32,911 bases of DNA, taken from CAZPAN01 sp964428485 (lineage in GTDB: Bacteria; Actinomycetota; Coriobacteriia; Coriobacteriales; CADBOM01). Shown piece by piece: positions 1 through 6,791 of the stretch. Every line of letters begins with the position of its first letter. Within the stretch, counting starts at the first letter, position 1. Below the pieces are notes generated by a model that ran no database searches, was not told where the DNA came from, and was given only the letters and a program-made list of their open reading frames with translations. The stretch spans positions 1 through 32,911 of the forward strand of contig CAYRYP010000006.1 of assembly GCA_964428485.1 (NCBI GenBank), in the 5' to 3' direction. Made by a program: the position numbers and the translations under genes.

Positions 1-42
1 GCGTCCCGAACGCAGCGCTCTACCAAGCTGAGCCACATCCCG
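1..42 (-). tRNA. tRNA-Pro (anticodon CGG), 3' part cut by window edge
   Basis: Read on the minus strand, the first bases give the 5' half of a tRNA: acceptor strand CGGGATG, D arm GCTC...GAGC with the AGCTTGGTA loop, anticodon stem CTGCG/CGC(AG) and loop TTCGGGA. The anticodon is therefore CGG, reading proline codon CCG. This loop and stem resemble bacterial proK. The T arm and the 3' end lie outside the window. A TAGGAT -10-like hexamer at 53-58 sits about ten bases before the mature 5' end, as expected for a tRNA promoter. Confidence 0.9.
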
Positions 43-52
43 ACAAGCGAGA

Positions 53-58
53 ATCCTA
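53..58 (-). promoter_or_regulatory. -10 element of the tRNA-Pro promoter
   Basis: TAGGAT on the minus strand, placed so that transcription would start roughly four bases before the tRNA. The matching -35 position (76-81, TAGCGT) is a poor match to consensus, so only the -10 is supported. Confidence 0.4.
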
Positions 59-161
59 GCAGAGGTGGACCATCCACGCTATAGACTTTGGGAGAAGAGG
101 TCTTTATTTTCCCCGAGAGGCTAAGGGCCTGCCACGGGGTTAGCGCATATCGGGAGGTTGC

Positions 162-572
162 ATGAAAGAGAGCGATAACGCCAGGAGGATGAGGTTGACG
201 TCGAGGGTGGCGACGGTACTCGCAGCGGTGCTGGCGGTGGCGATCTTTTGCGTCTCCTCTATCCCGGGCTCCGGCCTTCCTAAGGGCATTAGCCCATACA
301 CGACTCTGGCTCACTTCTGCGAGTACATGATCTTGGGGGCGCTGGTAACGGTGGCTTCATACGGGCGCACAAACCGCACCTCTGCGCGGGCGGCGCTGGC
401 CATAGGACTATCCAGCGCCTACGGAGCGAGCGACGAGTTCCACCAGATGTTTGTCCCAGGAAGGACAACAGATGTACTCGACTGGGTAGCAGATACGGCG
501 GGCGCGGCTGTGGGATTCGCACTGGCAACGATGGTGCTAAACCTGCTCAAGAGAAGGGGCAGACTCGGGTAA
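162..572 (+). CDS. VanZ-like family membrane protein
   Basis: 136 residues. The hallmark of the family is present near residues 89-115: SDEFHQ, then VPGR and DWVADTAG. About four hydrophobic segments are visible (around residues 15-35, 46-65, 73-88 and 110-128), matching the usual small polytopic VanZ fold, with a basic C-terminal tail. The start is supported by GGGAGG at 152-157 just before ATG. VanZ homologues were named from teicoplanin resistance, but most members have no proven role, so resistance should not be inferred. The gene stands alone: upstream is the divergent tRNA and downstream the convergent NlpC/P60 gene. Family assignment is secure, function is not. Confidence 0.85.
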   Translation: MKESDNARRMRLTSRVATVLAAVLAVAIFCVSSIPGSGLPKGISPYTTLAHFCEYMILGALVTVASYGRTNRTSARAALAIGLSSAYGASDEFHQMFVPGRTTDVLDWVADTAGAAVGFALATMVLNLLKRRGRLG

Positions 573-600
573 GTCGGCGTCGAATGCGCCGGGCTCGCAG

Positions 601-634
601 ACGAGATGCCGGCATGTACGAGATGCCGGCATGT
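601..634. repeat. 17-bp tandem direct repeat containing a palindrome
   Basis: Two identical 17-bp copies (601-617 and 618-634). Each holds the self-complementary decamer ATGCCGGCAT (606-615 and 623-632). Because the decamer is palindromic, the two copies can also pair with each other as a 10-bp hairpin with a 7-base loop. It lies just after the VanZ-like stop, in the gap before the terminator of the convergent gene. No T run follows, so it is not a standard intrinsic terminator. Confidence 0.8.
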
Positions 635-648
635 CCATGGCAAAGAGA

Positions 649-679
649 AAGGGAGCCAAGACCATGCTGCAGCTCCCTT
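649..679 (-). terminator. Intrinsic terminator of the first NlpC/P60 gene
   Basis: Perfect 8-bp inverted repeat AAGGGAGC (649-656) / GCTCCCTT (672-679). Read on the minus strand the stem runs straight into TTTCTCTTT, about 30 bases past the stop of the NlpC/P60 gene. It may also stop read-through from the VanZ-like gene, though the plus-strand T content is weaker. Confidence 0.7.
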
Positions 680-709
680 CTTGTCTCTATGGTTAATCGA
701 CGTGCGGGG

Positions 710-1726
710 CTAAAACCTAAGCGCGTACGTAAAAGCGCTGGTGGCGCCGCTACTCACGATGACCCCGACGCCGTAATCGGAAGCGTGCACGTACTGGTTG
801 TTACCGATGTAGATCCCAACATGCCCCGACCTCCAGAGAACATCGCCCGGCTGGGCCTCGCTCACGGGGAGGCGGGAGGTTGCATTGGCATAGAGCGACG
901 CGCTCGAGCGGTAGGGTGCCCCGCAGTAGTAACACAGGCCGGAGCAGTCGAACTTATCTGGGCCGGTGGCACCATACTCATAGTCACAACCCACTAGTGA
1001 GAGTGCGAGCTCAACGTTGCAGGGGCTAACTCCTCCGTTGTTCACGTAGCCGCCGCTCGAGGAAGAGCTAGACCCACTGCTCTCGTCGGTGGTGCTGGAA
1101 GCCTGCTCCTGCGCCGCAGCGATCTGCTCCAGGAGCTCTTCACTCAAGCTGTTGTACTCCTCCTCTACCGCTGCCGCAGTCGCCTCGGACTCTTCCTTGG
1201 CGATCTTGGAAGCCTCAAGCTGCTCGGCTGCGATCCTCTCCTGCTCTGCATACTCCTCGTAAGCAGCCTGCTGCTCGGCACGGAGTTCCTTGTTCTCCTG
1301 GACGAGCCTGGCGTCATTCTCGTTGAGTTCGTTAAGCAGGTCCCACAGTGTGGCGAACTCGGTAAAAGAGGAGCTACCCACAAAGACGTCCAACATCGTG
1401 GGGGAGCCGCTTCGGTACATCGCGACCGCCCTGCTGGCCAGCTTCGCCTGATTGTCCTCAATCTTGGCGGTGGTCTCGTCTATCTGCTCTTGGGCCTCCT
1501 CCATGGCAGCGAGCGCTGCATCGTAGGCGTCAAGTGCCTCGTAGTAGGCCTCAGCCGCAGCCAAAGCCTCCTCCTTGGCAGCGGTAAAGCTGGCGAGGGC
1601 GGCATCGACCTCGTCCTGTGTGACCGCCAGGGCCGGTGTTGCTGCAAAAAGAGGGGTGCTAGCGACTACAAGTGCCGACAGAAGAACTACTGTTGCCTTC
1701 TTGGCGACCGTTGATACGAAAGTCAA
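710..1726 (-). CDS. Secreted coiled-coil NlpC/P60 endopeptidase (paralogue 1)
   Basis: 338 residues, probably a peptidoglycan peptide hydrolase acting outside the membrane. Order: signal peptide (1-34, cleavage after ALA likely), long Ala/Glu-rich coiled coil (about 37-205) containing a MLDVFVGSSSF segment shared with the next gene and resembling PcsB-type N-terminal domains, Ser-rich linker (about 209-223), and C-terminal NlpC/P60 domain. The catalytic triad is visible as Cys260 (DCSG), His301 (GHVGIYIG) and His313 (YVHAS). Between Cys and the first His it is four residues shorter than its neighbour and lacks the usual PRTS segment, so specificity may differ. The only plausible start is TTG at 1726 with just a weak AGGT upstream; no ATG or GTG lies near in frame. 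A terminator follows. Confidence 0.88.
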   Translation of the reverse strand: MTFVSTVAKKATVVLLSALVVASTPLFAATPALAVTQDEVDAALASFTAAKEEALAAAEAYYEALDAYDAALAAMEEAQEQIDETTAKIEDNQAKLASRAVAMYRSGSPTMLDVFVGSSSFTEFATLWDLLNELNENDARLVQENKELRAEQQAAYEEYAEQERIAAEQLEASKIAKEESEATAAAVEEEYNSLSEELLEQIAAAQEQASSTTDESSGSSSSSSGGYVNNGGVSPCNVELALSLVGCDYEYGATGPDKFDCSGLCYYCGAPYRSSASLYANATSRLPVSEAQPGDVLWRSGHVGIYIGNNQYVHASDYGVGVIVSSGATSAFTYALRF

Positions 1727-1731
1727 TTTGA

Positions 1732-1784
1732 CTAGACCTGGCTTTCCCGCGTATCTGCGCGATCGGGGTTTTGCAGAAGTCTAG
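1732..1784 (-). promoter_or_regulatory. Leader of NlpC/P60 paralogue 1 with bracketing inverted repeat
   Basis: CTAGAC (1732-1737) and GTCTAG (1779-1784) are perfect complements enclosing about 41 bases just before the TTG start. A weak promoter-like pair may overlap. The repeat could fold the translation start region, which has no good Shine-Dalgarno. Evidence is limited to the inverted repeat. Confidence 0.3.
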
Positions 1785-1951
1785 CACAGTCATACATACA
1801 GCTGAAACAGCAATCGCTGGCACATCATGATGCGAATTGAAATCTCAAACACAATATGTTGTGTCAAGAATTTTGACGCTGCATTCATTCCCGATATATT
1901 GGTCATCCAAGCCGGCAAATTTCACATCAAAAAATTCACGAACTTAGCCGC

Positions 1952-1993
1952 ATATAGTGAGAGGGCGCCCTTCTCGACGCCCTCTCACTATAT
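1952..1993 (-). terminator. Strong hairpin after NlpC/P60 paralogue 2
   Basis: A perfect 16-bp stem (1952-1967 with 1978-1993) and 10-base loop begin 24 bases past the stop of the gene at 2018. On the minus strand a run of six T lies about 16 bases further on rather than directly at the stem, so this could be a terminator or an RNA 3'-end stabiliser. It is the longest perfect stem I found in the window. Confidence 0.65.
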
Positions 1994-2017
1994 GGCCACT
2001 GTCAGGGCCAGGCTTTA

Positions 2018-3103
2018 TCAGAACCTTAACGCGCAGGTCCATATGCTCATGTTGTAAGAGATCTTAACCACATCGCCGCTCGATGGCGCGTGGATGTAAG
2101 CGCCGTTGCCAATGTAGATCCCTACATGTCCGGACTTCCATAGAATGTCGCCGGGCTGCGCCTCCGACACCGAGATCTTGGTGCCAGCCGCATACTGGGC
2201 ACTGGATGTCCTGGGGATGCTGATGCCAGCTTGAGCGTAGCACCACTGGGTCAGCCCCGAACAGTCGAACGAGTCTGGCCCAGTTGCCGCCCAAACATAC
2301 GGGCAACCGAGCCTCGAGTAGGCTGCCTCCACGACGGAGGAGTAGCCGCCTGATGAGGTGGAGCTGCTGGAAGAGGAGCTACTGCTACTGGAGGAACTGC
2401 TGCTGGACGAGGAGCTGCTGTTGGCGGCCTGCCACGCCTCCTGTGCGGCTGCCTCCTCCGCGGCCTCCTCCTGCGCTATGAGCTCCGCGACCTCGGCGTC
2501 GAGGCTATCGACCTCTGCCTGGTACTGCTCAACTAGGCTCTCAGCCTCATCCTTCACAGCCTCGGCCTCGGCAAGTTTCTCGGCTGCTAGCTGCTCCTGC
2601 TCCTGATACTCAGCGAGAGCCTCCTCAGCCTGCTCCTTGAGCGACTTGTTCTCCGCGATCATGGAAGAGGTGTCCTCGTTCCAGGAGACCAGGAAGTCCC
2701 AGGTAGTGGCGAAGTCCTTGAATGAGGCGGAACCGAGCAGAACGTCGAGCATGGTGACCTGATCGGAACGATACATGCTCACCGCGCGCGTCTTCAGGCT
2801 CTCCTGCGACTCCTCGATCTGTGCGGTGAGCTCGTCGATCTTCTGCTGCTGCTCCTCCATCTTAGCAACGGCAGTTTCATACTCCTCAAGCGCGGTGTAG
2901 TAGTCGTCGGATGCCTGAGAGAGCTGCTCGCTCATCTCCTCCAGCTTCGCGCGGGCCTCGTCCGCCTGCGCCTGAAGTTCATCGGAGGGTGCCGCGTAGG
3001 ACAGCACTGGCATCGAGAGCGTGCAGCATGCCACGGCCAGAAGCAGCGTGGCCGCGACCTGAAGCGTCTTAATTGCCGCAGATCCGATGGTCTTTCCAAA
3101 CAT
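2018..3103 (-). CDS. Secreted coiled-coil NlpC/P60 endopeptidase with poly-Ser linker (paralogue 2)
   Basis: 361 residues from ATG at 3103, which has GGAGAGAAG just upstream; a longer in-frame start at 3154 lacks such a site and would spoil the signal peptide. Order: signal peptide (1-37, cleavage after SYA likely), coiled coil (about 41-225) with the MLDVLLGSASF segment, 20 consecutive serines (229-248), and the NlpC/P60 domain with Cys281 (DCSG), His326 (GHVGIYIG) and His338. The PRTS segment typical of the family is present. Both this protein and the downstream paralogue end in ALRF. Likely role: cleavage of peptidoglycan stem peptides in growth or division. Its long leader carries a terminator-like hairpin, suggesting attenuation control. 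Confidence 0.9.
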   Translation of the reverse strand: MFGKTIGSAAIKTLQVAATLLLAVACCTLSMPVLSYAAPSDELQAQADEARAKLEEMSEQLSQASDDYYTALEEYETAVAKMEEQQQKIDELTAQIEESQESLKTRAVSMYRSDQVTMLDVLLGSASFKDFATTWDFLVSWNEDTSSMIAENKSLKEQAEEALAEYQEQEQLAAEKLAEAEAVKDEAESLVEQYQAEVDSLDAEVAELIAQEEAAEEAAAQEAWQAANSSSSSSSSSSSSSSSSSSSSTSSGGYSSVVEAAYSRLGCPYVWAATGPDSFDCSGLTQWCYAQAGISIPRTSSAQYAAGTKISVSEAQPGDILWKSGHVGIYIGNGAYIHAPSSGDVVKISYNMSIWTCALRF

Positions 3104-3170
3104 GATCTTCTCTCCGTTCCGACCCTTCAACCCTAGAGAACCGTAGCGAAACAATGGGAAAGCCGAGAAA

Positions 3171-3189
3171 AACCATCCTGTGGATGGTT
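3171..3189 (-). terminator. Terminator-like hairpin inside the leader of NlpC/P60 paralogue 2
   Basis: On the minus strand AACCATCC, loop ACA, GGATGGTT, then TTTC: an 8-bp perfect stem whose 3' arm merges into a five-T run. It lies 68 bases before the ATG and downstream of the predicted promoter, so it would stop transcription before the gene unless overridden. A second ACCATC about 55 bases further 5' (near 3246-3251) could compete for the same 3' arm. Confidence 0.7.
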
Positions 3190-3343
3190 AGGCCGCACTC
3201 GTATTGGGCACGACCGTAAAAATGGCGTTGATTAGACGAGCTAAAGATGGTGCTTACTGGCCCGACTGGTACGTTTGCGCTGCGATTATTCAGGTTTTCA
3301 GATCCCCCCGCAGGGGTTGTTTCGAACGTGCAGAAACAATTGG

Positions 3344-3372
3344 ATCGTAGCAAACTCTCAAAAACGCGGCAA
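3344..3372 (-). promoter_or_regulatory. Sigma-70-type promoter for NlpC/P60 paralogue 2
   Basis: TTGCCG (3367-3372), 17-base spacer, TACGAT (3344-3349) on the minus strand. Both hexamers match consensus at four of six positions with ideal spacing, and the implied start falls at the first leader hairpin. Confidence 0.55.
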
Positions 3373-3485
3373 CTATTCACGCAATCGACAGAGGTCTGAA
3401 TGAGTTCTCCCTCTGTAAGCGGTTCTATCTATGCGATTCTCCACGAACTCTACAGATGTAAGGCGATTCTTTCAGAGGATGCGAA

Positions 3486-3512
3486 GCGCCGGCCCCACTG
3501 AGGAACCGGCGC
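3486..3512 (-). terminator. Probable terminator of the PPOX-family gene
   Basis: GCGCCGG (3486-3492) pairs with CCGGCGC (3506-3512); extra G-C pairs are possible in the loop. It starts about 30 bases past the stop at 3544. No good T run follows on the minus strand, so the call rests on the stem and position. Confidence 0.5.
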
Positions 3513-3543
3513 GAGACGGATGCTCTCTGCCTTTATCTCAGGA

Positions 3544-3936
3544 TTAGAAGGTGACGACCCTGGGTTCGGAGGTAAAGGAGCAGAAAGAGGCGGTAACGTC
3601 CTCGAGGTAGAAGACCTCGTTGATGCCGTCTCCGGGCTGATAGCGGTCCTGAAGCTCGGGATAAGCGTCGAGAAGGTGCTTTTGGGGCTCGATGCGCTCG
3701 TCGAGGTAGGCTTTTCCGGCAACCCTGATCCACTCTCCGTCAATGAAGGCACAGATCTCGACCTTAGGGTTGGCTTTGATCTGCTTGCTAACATCCTTCG
3801 GGGAGCCAGTCTGGAAGTAGAGCTTGTCCTCGAACTTATCTATGGTCCCGAAGATGCGGACCCTGGGCTGGTCGCCCTCGACGGTGGCGATGTAGTAGAA
3901 GCCTGCCTTCTTGAGAAACTCGTAGACCTCGTCCAT
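3544..3936 (-). CDS. Pyridoxamine 5'-phosphate oxidase-family flavoprotein
   Basis: 130 residues from ATG at 3936, preceded by GAAAGGAA; a start 36 bases further out has no ribosome site. The sequence has the split-barrel FMN-binding pattern of small PPOX-like proteins: FYYIATVEGDQPRVRIFG near residues 13-30, then LYFQTG and KANPKVEICAF. True PdxH enzymes are about 200 residues, so this is a short relative, likely binding FMN or a related cofactor; the substrate cannot be told. It lies 111 bases after iorB on the same strand but with its own palindrome and terminator, so it is probably a separate unit. Confidence 0.82.
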   Translation of the reverse strand: MDEVYEFLKKAGFYYIATVEGDQPRVRIFGTIDKFEDKLYFQTGSPKDVSKQIKANPKVEICAFIDGEWIRVAGKAYLDERIEPQKHLLDAYPELQDRYQPGDGINEVFYLEDVTASFCSFTSEPRVVTF

Positions 3937-3993
3937 TGCTGATTCCTTTCGATTCGGGGGCAACCGCATCAATGGAACGGTTTAGTGACGAGA

Positions 3994-4007
3994 AGATGTT
4001 AACATCT
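3994..4007. promoter_or_regulatory. 14-bp perfect palindrome upstream of the PPOX-family gene
   Basis: AGATGTTAACATCT is a perfect palindrome centred 64 bases before the ATG at 3936, in the gap after iorB. Its position and symmetry suit an operator for a dimeric regulator. No regulator gene is adjacent, and I cannot name the family. Confidence 0.4.
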
Positions 4008-4047
4008 GACGCGACACGATGCGCCCGAACTCGCCATATCTCCCCCG

Positions 4048-4644
4048 CTACGCCGACGCGAGTTCCAACGCCCTCTCGTTGAGCTCAAGGAATGCAGGCT
4101 TGACGCTCCTACGCAGTGCCAGGGAGATCTCCTGAGGGTCAAATCCCACCAACCCGGCAGAGGCGGCCGCGCCCAGCATCACGGTGTTGAGCACCTTCCT
4201 GCTTCCGCATTCGGAGCAGATGCGCGAGGCCTCCACACTGATCAGACACCCGATGCGCCCCGAGGTCTCCAGCTCAGAGAGCGTTGAGAGTATCCGATCG
4301 ACGTCGTAGACAACCTCTTTGGGAGACGACATCGAGGGACACACCCCTATATCGGGCACCACCACTCCCCCGCCGTGTCTCAGCAGAGGCAGGGATCTTA
4401 TCGCCTCGCCGGGCTCGAAGGCCACTATCACATCTGCCTGCCCGGTGGGGATCATTGAGGAGAGGACCTCCTGCCCGCGCTCGAAGATCCTCACGTGCGT
4501 GACCACGCTCCCACCGCGTTGGGCCATCCCTATCGTCTCCGCGGTGCGAACCTCCAGGCCCGCATCCGCAGCGGCGTTCGCGAGCACCCTAGAGGCCAGG
4601 AGTATCCCCTGCCCGCCTACCCCGGCGAGAATGATCTGCCTCAT
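4048..4644 (-). CDS. iorB: Indolepyruvate:ferredoxin oxidoreductase, beta subunit
   Basis: 198 residues. With IorA it converts arylpyruvates (indolepyruvate, phenylpyruvate, hydroxyphenylpyruvate) plus CoA to aryl-acetyl-CoA and CO2, reducing ferredoxin. The N-terminal MRQIILAGVGGQGILLASR is the typical gamma-type 2-oxoacid oxidoreductase start, followed by ETIGMAQRGGSVVTHVR. The start at 4644 overlaps the iorA stop as ATGA, indicating translational coupling; a longer in-frame reading into iorA is not credible. Two short Cys clusters (CLISVE, CSECG) are visible but no ferredoxin motif, as expected for this subunit. Confidence 0.95.
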   Translation of the reverse strand: MRQIILAGVGGQGILLASRVLANAAADAGLEVRTAETIGMAQRGGSVVTHVRIFERGQEVLSSMIPTGQADVIVAFEPGEAIRSLPLLRHGGGVVVPDIGVCPSMSSPKEVVYDVDRILSTLSELETSGRIGCLISVEASRICSECGSRKVLNTVMLGAAASAGLVGFDPQEISLALRRSVKPAFLELNERALELASA

Positions 4645-6569
4645 CGCGAAACCTCCTCGACCTCGATAGCGTCGAACGGGCACACCTGCACGCAGAGCCC
4701 GCATCCGTTGCACTGCGAGCCATCTATCTCGACATCGCCACCCGTGATGGATATAGCCGGACAACCCAGCTCCCGGATGCACTTGTAGCAGGTAGTGCAG
4801 CGCTCCTGCTCGACATGCGCGCAGGCCGACCTCTTCACGATCGCCACGCAGGGAGACTTGAATATGATGGCGGAGGTCCCGGGGGTATCCATAACCTCCT
4901 CAACACACCTGACCGACTCCTCAAGATCGCACGGGTCGCACTCAAGCACCGGCGATACTCCGATGGCCTCGAGGATCGCACGTATGGAGATCGGCTCCGC
5001 GCTGACCTTGCCATCGGGACGCAACGACATCCTGGCCCCGGTGCCTGGATGGGGTTGGTGCCCCGTCATGGCGGTGGTGGAGTTGTCGAGCACCATCAGA
5101 TTGATGTCGTTTCCGTTGTACACAGCGTTCACAACTCCGGTGATCCCAGAAGCGAAGAAAGTCGAGTCCCCGACGAAGGCGAAGCTCTCCGCATCGGGCT
5201 CGGCCACCTTCATGCCCTGTGCCATGGTTATGCCCGCGCCCATGCACAGGCAGTTGTCCACCATATCGAGCGGCATCGCGTTTCCGAGCGTGTAGCAGCC
5301 GATGTCGCCGGAGAAGAACGCCTTCTTGCCCTTGCACGCGCGCTTGACCGCAAAGAATGCACCTCTGTGCGGGCATCCCGCGCACAGCACCGGAGGCCGA
5401 GGCGGAAGCGATGATGCGAGGTCGGCATCGGAGGAGTCCGTCTCCCCACAGGCGGGACGAGATGACGCCAGGCCCGCACGGGAGAGAAACTCCCCCATGT
5501 CTTCTAGAACGGTGTCGGCAGAGTTCTCGCCAGTCGCGTTGGAAAGTCCGTCGTGCCTGCCGTGTACTCGGACCGGGAGATGCTCATGCCCGCAGATAGA
5601 CACGAGAGCGTCCTCTATTACGCCGTCGAGCTCCTCAAGGCAAAGGACCTCATCCAGCCCCTCCAAGAAGCTCCTGCCCAACCCGTCCGGGAACGGGTAG
5701 GGTGTCCCCACCTTGAGGATCCTCAGATCCACCCCCTCCCCATCGGGATCGATCCCGAGGGCCTCGGGGCGACGCAGCGCCTCCGAGAGATAGGCGAAGG
5801 AAGTGCCACCTGTAGCGATTCCTACCCGAGGGGTGCCTGGAGCCGCGCCCGCACATCCTCCGATGTGGATGTCATTTGCGGAGTTAAACCGTGAGCTATC
5901 GAATTCGGCGGAGATAACCGGCAGGTCAGCGACGATTTTCCTGTGCGCAGCAAGTGCCCTTTTAGGAAAGATCACCCACTTTGGGTCGCGCTCGAAGCCC
6001 ACTATGGGATGCGCCTTGTAATCGTCTGGAGAGGCGGGGTCCAAAAGCCCGCCGCCGTGACTGATCCTGGTGGTCGGGCGCACTATAACAGGGGTCTCGT
6101 AGCGCTCGGATATCCCGAAGGCCGCTATCATCATCTCGTAGGCCTCCTGGGTGGTAGAGGGATCGAGCACCGGCACCTTCGAGTAGGAGGCGAACCTGCG
6201 GGTGTCCTGCTCGGTCTGCGACGAGATCGGTCCCGGATCGTCGGCGACCAGCAGAACCAGACCGCCCTTGACGCCGATGTAACGCAGACTCATCAAAGGG
6301 TCGGTGGCAACGTTGAGACCCACCTGCTTCATGGTCACGAGGCATCTCGCCCCGCAGTAAGACGCCCCAGCGGCGAGCTCGAGCGCCGCCTTCTCGTTCG
6401 TGGACCACTCCACATGTATCGCCTGGCCCGGGTTGTTCGCCGCAACGGTCTCGAGAACCTCTGTGGACGGCGTTCCGGGATATCCACAGACGATGTTGAC
6501 GCCGGCCGCTATGGCGCCTAGGCCCATCGACTCGTTGCCCGTGAGAAGCCTTGCTGGCATCAGTCGCAC
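4641..6569 (-). CDS. iorA: Indolepyruvate:ferredoxin oxidoreductase, alpha subunit
   Basis: 642 residues, the usual length for the family. It binds thiamine diphosphate and two [4Fe-4S] clusters. Visible features: GYPGTPSTEVLE near residue 30 (pyrimidine domain), CAGCPHRGAFF, GDSTFFASG and LDNSTTAMTGHQ (TPP domain), and a C-terminal ferredoxin domain with CxxCxxC at 591-597 and CxxCxxCxxxCP at 620-631. The chosen start is GTG at 6569, eight bases after GAGG; ATG at 6560, beginning MPARLLTGNE, is an equally likely start. It is first in the iorA-iorB operon and diverges from a PaaK-type ligase, whose product is the same class of aryl-acetyl-CoA. Confidence 0.95.
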   Translation of the reverse strand: MRLMPARLLTGNESMGLGAIAAGVNIVCGYPGTPSTEVLETVAANNPGQAIHVEWSTNEKAALELAAGASYCGARCLVTMKQVGLNVATDPLMSLRYIGVKGGLVLLVADDPGPISSQTEQDTRRFASYSKVPVLDPSTTQEAYEMMIAAFGISERYETPVIVRPTTRISHGGGLLDPASPDDYKAHPIVGFERDPKWVIFPKRALAAHRKIVADLPVISAEFDSSRFNSANDIHIGGCAGAAPGTPRVGIATGGTSFAYLSEALRRPEALGIDPDGEGVDLRILKVGTPYPFPDGLGRSFLEGLDEVLCLEELDGVIEDALVSICGHEHLPVRVHGRHDGLSNATGENSADTVLEDMGEFLSRAGLASSRPACGETDSSDADLASSLPPRPPVLCAGCPHRGAFFAVKRACKGKKAFFSGDIGCYTLGNAMPLDMVDNCLCMGAGITMAQGMKVAEPDAESFAFVGDSTFFASGITGVVNAVYNGNDINLMVLDNSTTAMTGHQPHPGTGARMSLRPDGKVSAEPISIRAILEAIGVSPVLECDPCDLEESVRCVEEVMDTPGTSAIIFKSPCVAIVKRSACAHVEQERCTTCYKCIRELGCPAISITGGDVEIDGSQCNGCGLCVQVCPFDAIEVEEVSR

Positions 6570-6791
6570 CCACTCCCCCTCGAACTAGTTTCCTCTTCCT
6601 TGTGCAGTGGCGACCTTGCCGCCCGTTATTTCAGAAACGTCCGGAAAAGCCGCTCGCATAGAATCCGATGATATCATTAGGCGGTTCGGTATCAGATCCG
6701 ACCGCGATGAGCGTCGGACCTTCATAGTTGTTCGCATGGCACCCGAACAGAAGCGGGTGCGCATGACCCAGGAAAGGCACGGTGTGCGAGA
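6570..6791 (+). promoter_or_regulatory. Divergent iorA/paaK intergenic region with leader hairpins
   Basis: 222 bases. Reading rightward there is a CATAGAAT -10-like element (6657-6664), a 10-bp palindrome ATGATATCAT (6668-6677), a hairpin GCGGTtCGG/CCGACCGC (6681-6705), and a perfect 7-bp hairpin GCACCCG/CGGGTGC (6739-6760). The ligase's ribosome site AGGAAAGG (6770-6777) is unusually far from its GTG, and a small GCAC-GGT-GTGC hairpin (6777-6787) fills that spacer. No convincing promoter for iorA was seen. Confidence 0.4.

Larger units (their letters stand above)
3104..3543 (-). promoter_or_regulatory. 440-bp intergenic region: structured 5' leader of NlpC/P60 paralogue 2
   Basis: No gene is visible here. 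On the minus strand a promoter at 3344-3372 would start an RNA near 3337, giving a leader of about 235 bases. That RNA begins with a 7-bp hairpin (TTGTTTC/GAAACAA, 3317-3339), then CCCC/GGGG (3305-3315), then about 110 bases of uncertain folding, then the terminator-like hairpin (3171-3189) before the start codon. The layout is that of a transcriptional riboswitch or attenuator. I do not recognise the c-di-AMP (ydaO) or c-di-GMP consensus in it. The part left of the promoter up to 3480 holds only two direct copies of GCGATTCT (3433-3440 and 3462-3469). Confidence 0.5.

Noticed and set aside
2349..2420. Simple-repeat slippage tract in NlpC/P60 paralogue 2
   Set aside because: The 20 Ser are encoded by a mix of AGC, AGT, TCC, TCG and TCT, so this is not a microsatellite or phase-variation tract.
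3104..3337. c-di-AMP (ydaO) riboswitch
   Set aside because: The gene context fits, but I could not find the conserved GCCGAA, GGAGGAACC or GGGxxAAUC segments. The leader is kept as an unidentified structured RNA candidate.
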